Positions 11,840 to 23,880 of a DNA stretch of 64,000 nucleotides are shown here, in pieces. A model generated the notes under the pieces. That model was given only the letters and a program-made list of their open reading frames with translations. It was not told where the DNA came from and did no database searches. The stretch's first letter is position 1; every line of letters starts with the position of its first letter. The position numbers were made by a program, and so were the translations under genes. The stretch is from Viola odorata (taxonomy: Eukaryota; Streptophyta; Magnoliopsida; Malpighiales; Violaceae), in NCBI GenBank assembly GCA_963691705.1, contig OY829545.1, positions 15,823,569 to 15,887,568 on the forward strand, in the 5' to 3' direction.

Positions 11840-12878
11840 TGGTTTTTCTTTTTCTTTCTGCAATTTAGCAGAAAATCCTTGTCAGACATCAGCTAGTGAC
11901 AAGATTGTACAAAAGTGTGATCTTTAATCTGAAAAATCTGCACATTTTGCTTGCTGGCCTGTAATGGTGGCAATCTTGCCCCAAAAAGCTGAAAAAATGG
12001 GATTGGATAGAAAAGTGTGGACGCTGTTCGACTTCAATGGAGTTAAATGATGGGACCCTTCTTGACATTCTTAACTTTTGTTTTTGACCACTAGACCTCT
12101 AGGTTTGTCTTCACTGCTAAAATTATGATGCTTCACTCCAGCTGGAAAACTCCCATTTACCTAAGATAAAAATTTCGATAAAAAACAAACTTTCCGATAA
12201 CCATTTTAATTTTTTGATCTTTTTAGTATTCTCTTTATCCTTCCCAGAGTTTAATCTCCCTGGAGCATTCTCATACTCATCTTATTTCTCAAACGATAGT
12301 GTGCGCATTTTGAATTTATCTACAGTACAAGGAAAAATACCAAATCTTGAATTAAGGGCTCAGAGCAAAACATCACAACATATCTGCTGTAACCCTCTAC
12401 AGTGTGTAGGGACCAGACAGAGAGTAACCTACTCCATTATTGCTCACTTGGATGTCAAAGCATAGTACTATCAATTGCTTAGTTTGGGATAATTTAGATA
12501 AATTCTGCAACCATAAATCAAAAGGAAATGTAATCTGGATTCATCCAAGGCAATTCTTACAGTGTAAACCAATCAGCTGTCAGCTCAGTTCAACAATGAA
12601 AATTACACGCGTTAACAGTAATTCTATATCCTACAAGTTCACGGTCAGCTGAGGCAAGTTGATTAGAAAAGCCGAAAAGGTCTATCTTTGTGAGCAGCAG
12701 CATGTTAGTAGCCACAACTAATGTTAACAGCATCCTGTTCACAGAGGTAGCCCAAATATAGAAGACTGTAAGGTCAATTATACCCCGATTGTTGAATTCC
12801 TATCTAGTAACTGATGAGTACCAAAACTCAGGCGCAATCCTACCGGTTGTTGTGTTTTTCCTAGAAGTGGAGTCAGAA
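11840..12878. other. intergenic, no gene seen
   Basis: Separates two minus-strand genes; should hold the promoter and 5' UTR of the C2 gene and the 3' UTR of the small TM-protein gene. No recognisable open frame. Confidence 0.5.
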
Positions 12879-14522
12879 CTAAAGAGTTGGAAGAGACTTG
12901 GAGCGGATAAACTGCTTTAGAATGGCCTTCTCTTCATTAATGTGTTTCTTCTCTTCATTATTCGTGGGCACTATCCTTTTTTCTTCCAACATCCACTGGA
13001 AAAGCTCACGCTGCTTATCTTCAGTAATGGGCTCCTTTACCTTCAGAACAGCAGGAAGGGGTGGGGGTGGGGGTGTCTCAGTCTCAGTCTCAGTCTCAAC
13101 TTTGCCATCATTTTTGGCAGCTTTTCTACCTCCAGCATGTTTCCCTCTTGGCTGCGCAAACATATATGCTGCAAGTAGTTCAAAGAAAGCCAGAAAATTC
13201 CTGTCAAGTTTTCAAAAATTAAGCACACCAATGTCCAAAATTCAACGTATAACTGCTTGACAGCATGAAGATAGGGAAGCTGAATTGACAAGTAAATACG
13301 ACAATAATCAAATTCAAAAACTTAAGAAAACACCCATATGGGGCCTTGCAAAAATCATTCATGAGAAAACCACATTCCCTATTATGCCTTTAAGTTATAA
13401 CTGAAAAATGTATCATATCCGGTTCTCAATCTATACATTTCCATTGCAATTGGACAATGAAGTAAGAGACCAGGACCATTGAATTTCAGCATTTAAGTGA
13501 CTTGCTTATTGCTTGTAGCATCAAGGTAAAGGATTGTTACAGAATGGAGAATTTGTGTGATTACAAAGTGCACCCCCGTACCATCTAAACCAGATATTAG
13601 ACACAACAAATTTGCAACTCTACTTTTCAATTCGCATAAGACGCCATGTCTCCAACTGGAAGATGAACAAATGTTAAATGCAACAGTAAGAATTTGAAAG
13701 ACAGGCCCCAGAAGCAGTCTGCCAATCATGATCATGCAGCATACCAAAGCAACGCTATGCATTGAAAGGCAAAAAATATGCATTTGCATAAAAACTTTTG
13801 GCCTAGAATTGTTATTCATTTAGTGACTATTTTGGTAAATGATGAGTAACAACAACAATGCATGTTCCCAGAAAATGAGAAAACAACAACTCAACACCAG
13901 AAGCATTCCACGAGGCCTTTTGTCAACCGATAACAGCACAGATATTAAATTATACAATTACATGCTAGGATTCCATACTCTAATTAATATACAGACATGG
14001 GCGCGTACAAGCACTCCAGTGGGATCTAGTTGAGAAAAATGCTTTAACTTAGATGAACTAAATAGAGAAATTGCTTCGATAACCAGAATACGCTGAAATG
14101 CTAAAGGACACTGAGCAAATTCTCTGCTGTCCTTGCTAACGTCAACATTAAGCGACAACAAACAAAACCCAACTGATATGAAAGAAATTACCATCTTATC
14201 CCCGTCCTAAATGACAACATTATGTAAGAGCAAACAATTCATTACAAGGAAAGAAATCAAGAGTCCAACACATTATACGCAAAACCCAAAACCTCAGAAC
14301 AACTTCTATGAGTATTATCATTTTGTTAAAATAGAGAAAAACCCAGAAATCAAGAGCTAGGGTTTATCAAGGGTTTAAGGAAAATGAGAGGGAAAGATGA
14401 AAAAGAGGGTTACCTCCAAGAGCGAGGTTAGAGATCAAAAGGATGCGCCAGATAGGTCTGAATCGCTTCAATTTGATCTCATTGGATGTAAGACCTGGAT
14501 TTTCAGATGGCGGAGCATCCAT
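12879..14522 (-). CDS. small one-TM protein of unknown function
   Basis: Two exons, 14522-14414 and 13168-12879, joined across a 1245-bp GT-AG intron, give 132 aa. The N-terminus MDAPPSENPGLTSNEIKLKR leads into one hydrophobic stretch (PIWRILLISNLALGAYMF), then a basic loop (QPRGKHAGGRKAAK), a TETETETPPPPPLP linker, and a charged helix ending EEKAILKQFIRSKSLPTL. The block ITEDKQRELFQWMLEEKR looks like the conserved core. I recall similar short plant proteins of unknown function but no named family. The orientation (N-terminus short, basic C-terminal side) suggests a single-pass membrane protein facing the cytosol or matrix. The second exon alone would start at an internal Met; the first exon is preferred because it keeps the frame and adds the TM helix. 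Confidence 0.75.
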
Positions 14523-17148
14523 GAAAGGAGCAATCAGCCCTGGTTCAGCTCAGCTTGCTTTGCTGGTTGCTGGATTTTTACTTCATTTTTTTCTGCTTGA
14601 GAAATACTTGTGGGTTTTTCTTTCTTCTTCATCACTCCAAGTTTCTGAATTTTCTTTATTTAACTGATTGTCTTTTTCATTTTCTTTTCAGGAAATTATT
14701 TTAAACTCATTTCTTATTTGCTTTTGGGTTTGCAAAATTTAGAAGGCCCAGTTATGAGGAGAACTCTTACAAGGCGGAGTGGAGCCCATAAAACATGTAG
14801 CCTGGGCTGGGCCCAATATAATTCCTTTTGGATAAAGGGCTGAAAAGCCCAAAGTAGTGAGAGGAATTCATATTTGCTGTAAACTCAAGAAATCCCCTAC
14901 CCATCTCCATTTCAAAATCTATGAAAGTAATCCTATGCGCTGATGAGATAAAACGTTGGATCAGAAGTTGTTTCTGTTGGGCTTGGTGGTGGGTTATGTG
15001 ATATTTCATTAGAAGAAAGGAGATTGTTAGACTTGGAAACTAAAATCTCATTTCAAATAAAAAAAAGGTTAAAATATAAGACTTTGAGAAAAACCGCACG
15101 TAAAGGTTATATGATCTCAAAACGGACAATTATCATTTCATATAGAGAGATTCTAAATCTGTTTAAAGGGACGTTTAGTCGAGGGATTTTAAGATTCTAA
15201 ACTTCCCAAGTTTGGTTAAGAAATAGCTAGAATATTATGTCAATTACATTTGTCAAAAATATTCTTATACAAATATAAATGATTTTTAATTTGATGATGT
15301 TGTTTGTTAGAAATAATAAATTATTATATTACAAACTTAATTATTATAAATTATTGTTTTATAATCTAAAATATATTTGAGTATTTTTATTTAATCAGGT
15401 TTAAATATTTTTTAAAATGGATGGATAATTTTTTCATAATTAAATTTTCTATTTTTGTGTCCTAAAGGATTTTTAGAATACCGTATTCATTTTCTCTTCT
15501 ATTTTGCCTTAATTTAGAGAAAAAAATCTAAAATATTATTATAAGTCTAAAAACCTCTAATTTTGTATTTAATTATAAAATAAAGTATTGTTGAGATATA
15601 AAATTACTTTCACAAATTCATCAACCAAACACTCGTTTTACGATCAAAGCAACATTTTAATCCACACACTTGTGTATCATCAATCCATGGACACACAAAA
15701 AGAAGAAGAAGAGAGGGTTGGGTAGGGTACACCGTTATCTCCTGTACACTTCCACACATTCCCTTGGTTGCACCTCCACCACATCCATCTCTCTTCCGGG
15801 CCCACAACAACTCAGACGTTGGTTGGGCCCCATATACCCCTCTGTCACAAAAACAAAAAGATCCAGTAAAACAACACTTGCCGCTCAGGTTTTTTTGCCC
15901 CCATAATTAAAAGCTGCAAATCCAGGCCTGATTTGGTCTGTATCATCACCATCTTCATCCTCCTATATATGGAATTTATTTATTTAATCAAGTCAAAGGC
16001 TTCATGACGATAACAAAAGATTGATTCTCGATAAATCACGCTGAAAGAATCATTTTTTATTTTAAGATTCGATAAGGTTTGGAATTAATTTTCAATTCAG
16101 GAGGATGATGTAGAGAGATATGTACATAAACGGACTGAAAAAAGAAACTTTTTCTATAAAAAATTGAAGACAAGAAGGAAACTGAAAGAAAGCTATACTG
16201 ATCCTATACATGGTTTTATAAGCAACTGAACAAAAAAGAGTGTATAGGTTGGAGGTAGATCGCAGCAGCATCAGTTAACACAGCAACTTCTCATTCATTT
16301 ACATATATCTACCCCCTCATGACCTCATGATTAAGAGCTAAGCGACAACACGCATCCTATACAGAGGTAGGCTATTGCAAAATTTTGATATCGATCGTGA
16401 CTGCACCAAGGTCGTCTGGTCCAAAACCTTATAATCAAATCTGAGATCATATTGATACTGTACGACAAGCAGATAATTAATTACAGCGTATTTATTATCC
16501 ATTACTCCCTCTGATCTGTTCCACAGAAAAGAAGTCGGATTGGGGTTTAGAAAGCTTTTCAGATAAGATGTCCTATTAACTACACTGCCCAGGTGATTTG
16601 TAAATTAATTGTGATATTCTTTAATAAAGAACTCTTAATGCTCATTTGGTCAATTAGTAATATAATCAACTAAAACTTGTTGTTTAATGTAAAAATAGTA
16701 ATTAATTATTTTTTTATCCTTGTGTTTCCTCTAATCCGATTTTTTTTTTAATCAGAGAGAGTATATAATAGATAAACGGATAAGAGTATTAGTTAACATA
16801 TATAGAAAGTTAATGGAAGAAGCAGATGATCATAATTAAATTAAAAGATGATAATTTTTTATTAATTTATTAAGCATGATCATACAGAAAACTTAATTAA
16901 CATAAGACGGAGATGACATTTTCTGCTCAAATCCACCTTATAATTAACTAACAATACTTAATACCTCACTAATAAATTAAATCACACTTTTTTTTATTGA
17001 ATATTCTATTTCTCTCTCGTCACATTCTCTCACTTCGCAGGAATTTTCCAACCAAGAAAATTAAAGATTGACCTAAAACTGGAAACTAATTAAAGATATA
17101 TAGCTAGCGAGCTAGGAGGATCATAATAACATTGTATCATCATCATCA
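14523..17148. other. intergenic with one MITE
   Basis: Contains the upstream region of the small TM-protein gene, an AT-rich block (about 15050-15620) bounded by loosely inverted GTTTAGTCGA/GTTTGGTTGATG words, and a Stowaway MITE (listed separately). No gene seen. Confidence 0.5.
16505..16761. mobile_element. Stowaway-type MITE
   Basis: 257 bp with inverted ends CTCCCTCTGAT (left) and CTCTCTCTGAT (right, reverse complement), flanked by TA on both sides, as for Tc1/mariner-derived Stowaway elements. AATCCGA/TCGGATT words extend the inverted repeat inward. Confidence 0.7.
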
Positions 17149-18589
17149 TCAACCATGAACAAGGGCGCCGTAGGATAACGCCATGAGCAGGATTGCGGCG
17201 TCCTTCTCGTCTTGAGGGAAAACTCGTTGAAAAGATGATGAATATTTCTTGCTCAAGATTATAGTCAAGTCCTCGAGACAAATCTTGGAGGAGTTGATAT
17301 TGATCTTTCTTGCTGCTCGAGCAGCTTTTTGCGTGCATCGTTTCTTGAAAGGAAGATGACTGCTATTATTTGCATTATTATTGTTGTTGTTGTTGTTGCT
17401 GCTACTCCCCGTAGAAATTGGCTTCTTCTCTTTCTTTTGGATTTGGACGTTAGCTTTCACGGGTTGAATCTCGTGATCATTATTAGCACCAAAGATTGTA
17501 CTACCAGCGGCGGCAGCAGCAGCAGCCATGGCCCTCCTTGCCTTCCTCTGCCTAATCCCACATGCGTTGCAAAGTGACTGCATCCACAAAAATACGATCA
17601 CGAAAATATGTTATATTTTGATTGATATCAGGTCAGATTTGTAATTCGGGTATCCTTTCTGTTTCTGACAGACGAACTTATGAAAACTTCAATTTCTATG
17701 CTAATAAAGTAAGAAATGATAAATAAAATGTTAAATTACCTTAGGGCCTCTTGGTCCACTTCTCCAAAGAGGAGTTTTGGTTGTGTTGCAATCAGAACAA
17801 ACCCTAATTGTGTTGTTGTTGTTGTTATTACTGCTGCTACTGCTGCTATTGTTGTCAGGTTGTGGTGGTGATGATATAATTTTCTTTTGATCTTCTTGAT
17901 CATGGTCAAACATTTGGATTGATGAAGCAGATGCTGGTAAAGCCACAAGAGTTGTTTGATCATCAGAGCTGATCATCTTCTTCATCAACCTCATCTTTGA
18001 AGACACCCACTTGAGTGATCGATCTTGTTGGTTCCCAATATTTCCTTCTTCTTTCTTGCAAATGCCAGCTGCATCATCATTCTTGATCTTCAAAGTTTCG
18101 TGATCACAAAATGATCCCTTGCCGGGACCCGAAACATATATATTAGCCTACAAAAAGATCGAGATGATGTATGATCATTAATTAAGATGATCATTAAATT
18201 CTAAATTTTTTTTTATTAGCTAGCAAAAGTGGATGTATATATTATTTCCACCTGACCAAAATATTAACTCACCAAATTTACTATAAATGGAAATTAAGTA
18301 AGCTTTAAGTATGATCACAAGTATTGCCAAATTTACTAGGTTATGACTAATTATGTTCACAGTCCACAAAGAAATAACAATAGGATACCTGATCTTGGAG
18401 TTGTGCAGGCTGCAAATCCCTTTGATAGTAGCCTGCTTCTTGCGGAGAAGGGTTGATGAAGAAAGGGTAATTAGGCAAAGAAGATGATGATGCATAAACT
18501 GCTACAGGTTGTAATTGGTTATCATGGTAAAGATCTTCATTAAGGTCAATAGAAAAGGGAGGAAAAGATGAGTGATAGGAACTATTCAT
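17149..18589 (-). CDS. B-class GATA transcription factor, GNC/CGA1-like
   Basis: Three exons, 18589-18389, 18147-17740 and 17577-17149, give 345 aa. The single plant GATA finger spans the exon 2/3 junction (VCSDCNTTKTPLWRSGPRGPK then SLCNACGIRQRKARR), pattern C-x2-C-x18-C-x2-C. The C-terminus has the LLM motif (DAAILLMALSYGALVHG) that defines the B-GATA branch of GNC (GATA21) and CGA1/GNL (GATA22), nuclear regulators of chloroplast development, greening and cytokinin/light/nitrogen responses. Asn, Ser and Ala runs flank the finger and are encoded by simple triplet repeats likely to vary in length. The start at 18589 (MNSSYHSSFPPFSIDLNED) was chosen because it matches family N-termini; an in-frame ATG at 18718 would add a hydrophobic, un-family-like leader. 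Confidence 0.93.
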
Positions 18590-19071
18590 GGAAATGGGTG
18601 GAGAGATCAAGAAGATCAAAGAAAGAAAGAAAAAAAAATGAAGAAAAGTCTTGTTATTGTCCAGTAAAGGTGGAGAGGAGGTTTTCGAGTTCTTGGGATC
18701 AAGAAAGAAGAGGACCAAAGGCAGAGGAGGAGGAGATCATATCAGATCAGATCAGAGGAGGAGAGGAAGAGGGCAGGAGAGGGAGAGGCAGTAAGGTACA
18801 AGCATATAAGGTTAAGGTTTATTATAAAGGATTCACGTGAGTTTGAGGACACGCAAGTGACACAACACACATGAGACTAAAAACAAAGCAACTTGATGCA
18901 TGAGATGAATAAGAAGATCAAAAGAGAATGAAAGAAGATGACAAAATAACCAAAAGGGCAATTCTAGATTGCAACTGCACAACCTCTCATCATGTATCAT
19001 TGACAGACACAGAACCCTATCTGCAGCTAATTTACATAAAACCCTTTCCTTACTCACCCAGTAACCATAGC
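18590..19071. other. GATA gene promoter and leader region
   Basis: About 480 bp between the GATA start and the edge of the hAT-like element. On the plus strand it carries GA-rich DNA and tandem ATCAG words (18738-18756) that would lie in the 5' UTR or proximal promoter. Any cis elements farther upstream have been pushed at least 5.5 kb away by the insertion. Confidence 0.45.
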
Positions 19072-19317
19072 TAGGGATGGCAATTGGGCGCGTATGAGTA
19101 TGTTAAAATGGGTATGGGTGGGTATAGGTAAATACCTAATTTATACCCAAAATTAAATATCCATTATGCCTCATACCAATATGCTCAATACTCAATTAGG
19201 TATGTAATGGATATCCAATTACACTTACTTATTTATTATTTCACTTAATAAAATTATTTCACCAAATTATTTTATTTTTTTATAATTAAGTGAAAATTTA
19301 CTACTTAAGTTCGTTTT

Positions 19318-19510
19318 CACCAGTTAGGCTTGTTTTTTACCATTTTGGTTCAGTTTTTACTATTTTGGCTTATTTTTTACCATTTTGGTTCGTTTTTTAC
19401 CGTTTTGGTTTATTTTTTTACCATTTTGGCTCATTTTTAACAGCTTTAGCTCATTTTTTACCATCTTTGCTCATTTTTTATTATTTTGGCTCATTTTTTA
19501 CCATCTTAGC
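19318..19510. repeat. minisatellite inside the hAT-like element
   Basis: About nine or ten copies of a ~20-bp unit built around TTTACCATTTTGGCTCATTT. It directly adjoins the break point of the captured lipase fragment at about 19512. Confidence 0.85.
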
Positions 19511-19895
19511 CCTGCATTCCCCATAAGGCACTCAAAAAGACCCCTAATTCTCATTTTCTTCCACGACATGTTGAAATGATCAAATCCAAAATAATAATAA
19601 TCCTTCAGCCAGGGGATGTCAAGCCAATCATAAATTATTGTTCCTAAATGGCAGAACTGAAGCAGACATAATGGTTTCATGGTTTTCCCATCTTCAGGCC
19701 TGCAAATGATAAACCTAGTCAGAAAAATATATGCAAATTGTCTGCATTACAATTTACAAATCATTCGGGAAACTGTCTAACGATGGCAATGAGGATAAAT
19801 ACTTTCAGGTTTTAGAGCTGCCGAAATTAATCTTTCATCAAGGCCATATCAAATCCAAATCCCTAATGTTAGTATGTCAAAACCGTTAGGAAGTT

Positions 19896-21720
19896 TTTTT
19901 TTAATCAGCAGAAAGTTATATTGAAATGAATTGTCATGAAGAACATGACTGAAGATTACAAGACACTGCTTCAATAGCAGTGCGACAAACGTTCTCAACA
20001 ACAAACGAAGCCCCAAAGAAAAGGGCAAAGGACTGACTCCCTAGCCCACTATTAGACCTGACTCCTCATCAACCTACATCTGAGAAAACCGAGCTTCGAT
20101 TCACCGATTGAGTAACCATGCCGGGGATTGAAGGACATCGGACAAACTGTAGGCGAACCCGTTGTCCTTACTTTTCAACCACCAATGCCACAAGGAATAA
20201 ATCCTATTAAGACACCTCGAGTCACTGTACTCCTTTTGTCTGAACACGACTTCGTTGCGTGTCTTCCATATTGTCCAAATAACCGCATAGAATAGGATTT
20301 TCCAAGCACTACCGGTCTGCTTGTTTGTACAAGGTAAATAACTTTCCCACGTTCGCCACAGGTCCGAAAGATTTTGAGGCTGGCACCAAACCACCTGAAG
20401 CCAACGCATGATAAACTCCCAAATACCCGAAGCTACCTCACAACGCAAGAAAAGGTGAGTAACATTCTCCGGTTCACTGTTGCACATTGGGCAGACATTC
20501 AAGTAATCTGGAATCATGTTTCGCTTCATTAGGAAAGTCCTAGTGACAATTCTTTCTCGCAGTGCTAACCAAAGGAAAAATTCCACTCGGTATGGAGCTA
20601 GACCAGTCCAACAAGATCGAAGCAGAGGAGCTGGCTCAAACCTAGATTCCTCCCATTTCTTATACCCTGAATTCACCGTGTATGTCCCCAATTGATCTAA
20701 TTCCCAACGAAGAACCTGTTGTTGATATCTCCTACAGGGAAGAGGTAACTGAGCTCTCAAACATACCCACTCGTCTCTCTCCCACTCAAACAAACTGCGC
20801 CTCCACACAGTTTCCCATTCCCAAACAGAATCGATCCATGTACCAAATTCATTGACCGTCCCATACTGATTGGTCGATATATGGTATAGCCGAGGATGCT
20901 CCAAGGCCAATGGCTTCTTACCTGCCCAAGTATCCCACCAAAAGACTGTGTTTCTCCCGTCCCCAATTTTTATCGAAGTGTTGTTGGTCCACAGGTCGAA
21001 AAAGGCACTTCCTCGACCACAAACTCCCAAAAGATCACGCCATATTGGGGACATCCTCCCCTCCCTCTCCTTCCACAAGTCTCCAATGGAAAGGAGGTTG
21101 TATTGCCTACGAACGATATCCGCCCACAACTTCCTGCTACCCCTCAGCATCTCCCACACCCATTTGAAAAGCAGCGAAATATTCCGGTCTTGTATCCTCC
21201 CAATTCCCAATCCCCCTAGCGCTGTTGACCGAGTCACTTCATTCCAGTTCACCTTAGCCAACCCCTTGTTAATATCGCAGCCACTCCAAAGAAAGCGCCG
21301 CATAACTCCTTCGCATTGAATAGCGACGGACTTAGGCATCCTGTAAATAGACATGTTATAAATAGGTAGACTCGCTAGCGCTGACTTGATCAACGTCACA
21401 CGGCCCCCCATCAAGAGTAGATGCCCCTTCCATGTTGAAAGTTTTTTCCTCATTTTCTGGATAAGGAACTCCCACCCTGATTTTCGTCTCGGATTAAAGC
21501 CCACCAGAGATCCCAAGTACTTACAAGGGAGTACCTCATACTTACAACCAGCTCGAGTAGCTAAGATACCTCCGATTTGCTCACTCAGATTCACTCCTAC
21601 CAAGGTGCTTTTGTGGAAGTTAACTCGAAGTCCTGAATAAGCGTCGTACCATCTCAAAATACCCTTCACTCCCCGGATCTCCTCCTCATTGTTATTCACA
21701 AAAACCAAAGTATCGTCCGC
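19896..21720 (-). mobile_element. 5'-truncated L1-type LINE
   Basis: A 16-bp perfect target duplication aaaccgttaggaagtt flanks the insert (19880-19895 and 21721-21736). The minus-strand copy ends in an A-rich tail (T-run to 19902 on the plus strand) and its 5' side is cut inside the reverse transcriptase, typical of target-primed reverse transcription. 1825 bp. Confidence 0.92.
20101..21708 (-). pseudogene. LINE ORF2 C-terminal part (RT end plus zf-RVT)
   Basis: A single open frame of 535 codons without internal stops. It opens in the RT connection region (GILRWYDAYSGLRVNFHKS, KYLGSLVGFNP, MGGRVTLIKSALASLPIYN), passes the conserved GLGIGRIQDRNISLLFKWVW block, and ends with the zf-RVT zinc-binding domain (LAPYRVEFFLWLALRERIVT; CPMCNSEPENVTHLFLRC). 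The endonuclease and catalytic RT core (YADD box) are missing, so the copy cannot move alone. The first Met is incidental. The uninterrupted frame implies a fairly recent insertion. Confidence 0.9.
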
Positions 21721-23084
21721 AAACCGTTAGGAAGTTGATGTCCTATTACATTATTATCAGCATCTTTCAGTAAGACAATGTCATGTTTGAAATAACTAAA
21801 ACTAGTGACTTTAGCAGGAAAGTACTCACTGCATCCCATCAAAGTAGGTTCTGGTCGTCCCATTAAATGCTCCAGATAAAGAAGTGAGGCTTAACACCCA
21901 GTTCCCAGAGGTATTCGCATGCCCCTTAAATGCCTAGGAAACAATTATGAAGATTCAATCAAAACAAAAGAGTTTTAAAAGACCAAATAGTATTGTGCTG
22001 ACAATAAACAAGACTAACCTTATCAGCAAGCATTTGTTGCAGCACACAAACAGCTTGCGCCTTAGCTGAATGGCCAACAAAGTGAATAGGGTGATCCTCA
22101 TCCCATTCAGGATAGTGCCCTGCAACACAATGGCACAAAAAAAGCCAAAACAAATGAACTTTAATGCCTAAACTAAGCCAGCAAGGCAAACCAGCTGCAT
22201 GATCAACAGATAAAATGGAAAACATTCATACCTTGTTCATAAATCCTTCCGAATTGAGAGTGCTCATAAGCCTTGTTGTGCTCCTCACCATAATCAACTT
22301 GCCCACCTTTCAAATAATAGAACAACTCGCGTGCTCTGTAACCCAGAAAAAAAGGATTCTCAGTAAACAACCTAGCCAAATATGCACAATTCGAAACAAA
22401 TAGCTAAAGCACCACCAACCTATCGTAGATGCTAATTAAAGAACCCAAATCAGGCACCAGAACCCTCTCATCTAAAAGGTGGTTGGTTTAATAGTATGAT
22501 TGCCAATATTTCATACAAGACAAACCTTATAAAGTTCAATATCTTCATCACATGCAAAGCCAGCCATTTGATAAAGCTTTCCTAAAGTTTCTATCAGCAA
22601 GGAAAATCTTTTAACGAAAAGTCTACCAATGTATCTAGCATGAAGAAAGAAATCATAATGAGAGAAAGCATTACAAAAATGCAAAGAGGAAAAAGCACAA
22701 CAACGAGCAAGAGGCTTGTGAACTACCGTAATTCTACTTTATTCGAGTCATAAAGCTTGAAGAAAATCAAGATATCATCTGTAGTTTTGGCAAGTGGAGC
22801 AATATGATGTAAATCTTGTAAGGACAGACAAACTCAGTAGATCATATTTGTTTTGGCAATAGTAAAACAAAAGCTAGCAGTACTCAAGTTTTCATCAGTT
22901 ATAGTGCAATGTTACCAGCCCAAGCTCTACTTCTAGGAACAAGTTTAAGTTTTCTGTCTTGTCCAGAGATCATCTTAGTTGTGCCACCTACAGAAGCAAA
23001 ATAAAATTTCACAGGCAGGTAGGAAAACACTCCATTGAAGGATCAAAGAAAAAGGAAAACTGAAGTATTAGTCTGAAAAAAAGG

Positions 23085-23880
23085 AGTTCTAATTGTTTTT
23101 TCTTCCTGCTGGGATGTCAAGCATTGGCAAAGGCGATATGTTCCATTTTGACGTTTAGCCCAGCTCCCAAATCGTAGAAATTGTACCAGCACATTAAACT
23201 CCTTGACAGCTTTTTCCTACGTTAGATAGCTAAAATGTTAGACATGGAATGATAATTACTTCTTCCGGAAAAGAAAATGGTAGGGTTAAATAACTGATAG
23301 GTACCTTGAAAGAGATAAATGAAGAACAATGAGAGTTGAAACAATTGACGGGTACCTTAAAAAGTCAAAATGGTGTCTCTTTCGATACATGGAAGCTGCA
23401 AACTTTGTCATGATTCACCACGTCAAAATAGATATCTCTGCCGATTTGCTCTTTAAGATCCTCATCTCTTGAAACCTGGATGCAACAAGCTATGATTTTA
23501 CTAATGATTGAGGATTGCTTCAACCGGGTATAGCTAGAGAATAGAAATAATACTAAGATACCTGCTCATTACAAGAAACAATCTTTTAAGAAAAATTAGA
23601 AAGAAAAAATAGGACAAAGGGCATAAAAAGAAAGACCTTTTACAATGAGAAAATACGAGGGTCTATCATTGTCTGGGTCGAATAATAATTGACGCAATAG
23701 CGGTGCAAGGATAGACAAATGAGCAGCTTCAACAACAAGTGTGTGATCAATAAGATATCCTTCAGCAGGATCATGAAGTTTTTCAAGCCGCATAAAAGAT
23801 TTGAAACCCCAATCAGGGCTGAATGCGTGAAATCTATGTTTAGCTGCCTCTGTAAAGTTTGTTAACAGAGAAAAAGTGGA
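23085..23880 (-). pseudogene. captured UBP12/13-like ubiquitin-protease fragment
   Basis: Three minus-strand pieces resemble plant UBP12/13. About 23865-23740 encodes the end of a MATH/TRAF domain (PDWGFKSFMRLEKLHDPAEG then YLIDHTLVVEA). About 23469-23365 encodes RDEDLKEQIGRDIYFDVVNH then DKVCSFHVSKETPF, followed at once by TGA. About 23210-23100 encodes KEFNVLVQFLRFGSWAKRQN then GTYRL. In UBP12/13 the second and third blocks lie in the ubiquitin-like linker region after the catalytic USP core; that core is absent here, so the fragment is internally deleted. Several residues invariant in memory of the family are changed. Non-functional as a protease; its interest is as cargo of the hAT-like element. 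Confidence 0.72.

Larger units (their letters stand above)
19515..22490 (-). pseudogene. captured alpha/beta-hydrolase (lipase) gene fragment
   Basis: Minus-strand exon pieces in native order: ~22479-22423 (DERVLVPDLGSLISIYDR), ~22343-22233 (ARELFYYLKGGQVDYGEEH.. to FGRIYEQ), ~22120-22020 (HYPEWDEDHPIHFVGHSAKA.. to MLADK), ~21936-21831 (AFKGHANTSGNWVLSLTSLS to YFDGM), and ~19699-19515 (PEDGKTMKPLCLLQFC.. to MGNAG). These match the plant triacylglycerol-lipase-like alpha/beta hydrolases. The nucleophile elbow, G-x-S-x-G in the family, reads GHSAK, so the last glycine is lost. The N-terminal exons and everything after MGNAG are absent; the latter joins a minisatellite. The LINE sits in the intron before the last piece. 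Splice sites are mostly still present, so a spliced chimeric transcript is conceivable, but enzyme activity is very unlikely. Confidence 0.82.

Noticed and set aside
15150..15645. Possible Tourist-like element (GTTTAGTCGA / GTTTGGTTGATG)
   Set aside because: Short imperfect ends in very AT-rich DNA, no TWA duplication visible.
18587..18718. Upstream ATG extending the GATA protein
   Set aside because: The extension is hydrophobic and unlike B-GATA N-termini; MNSSYHSS fits the family start.
20870..21319. Plus-strand frames over the LINE
   Set aside because: Antisense shadows of the LINE ORF2 frame.
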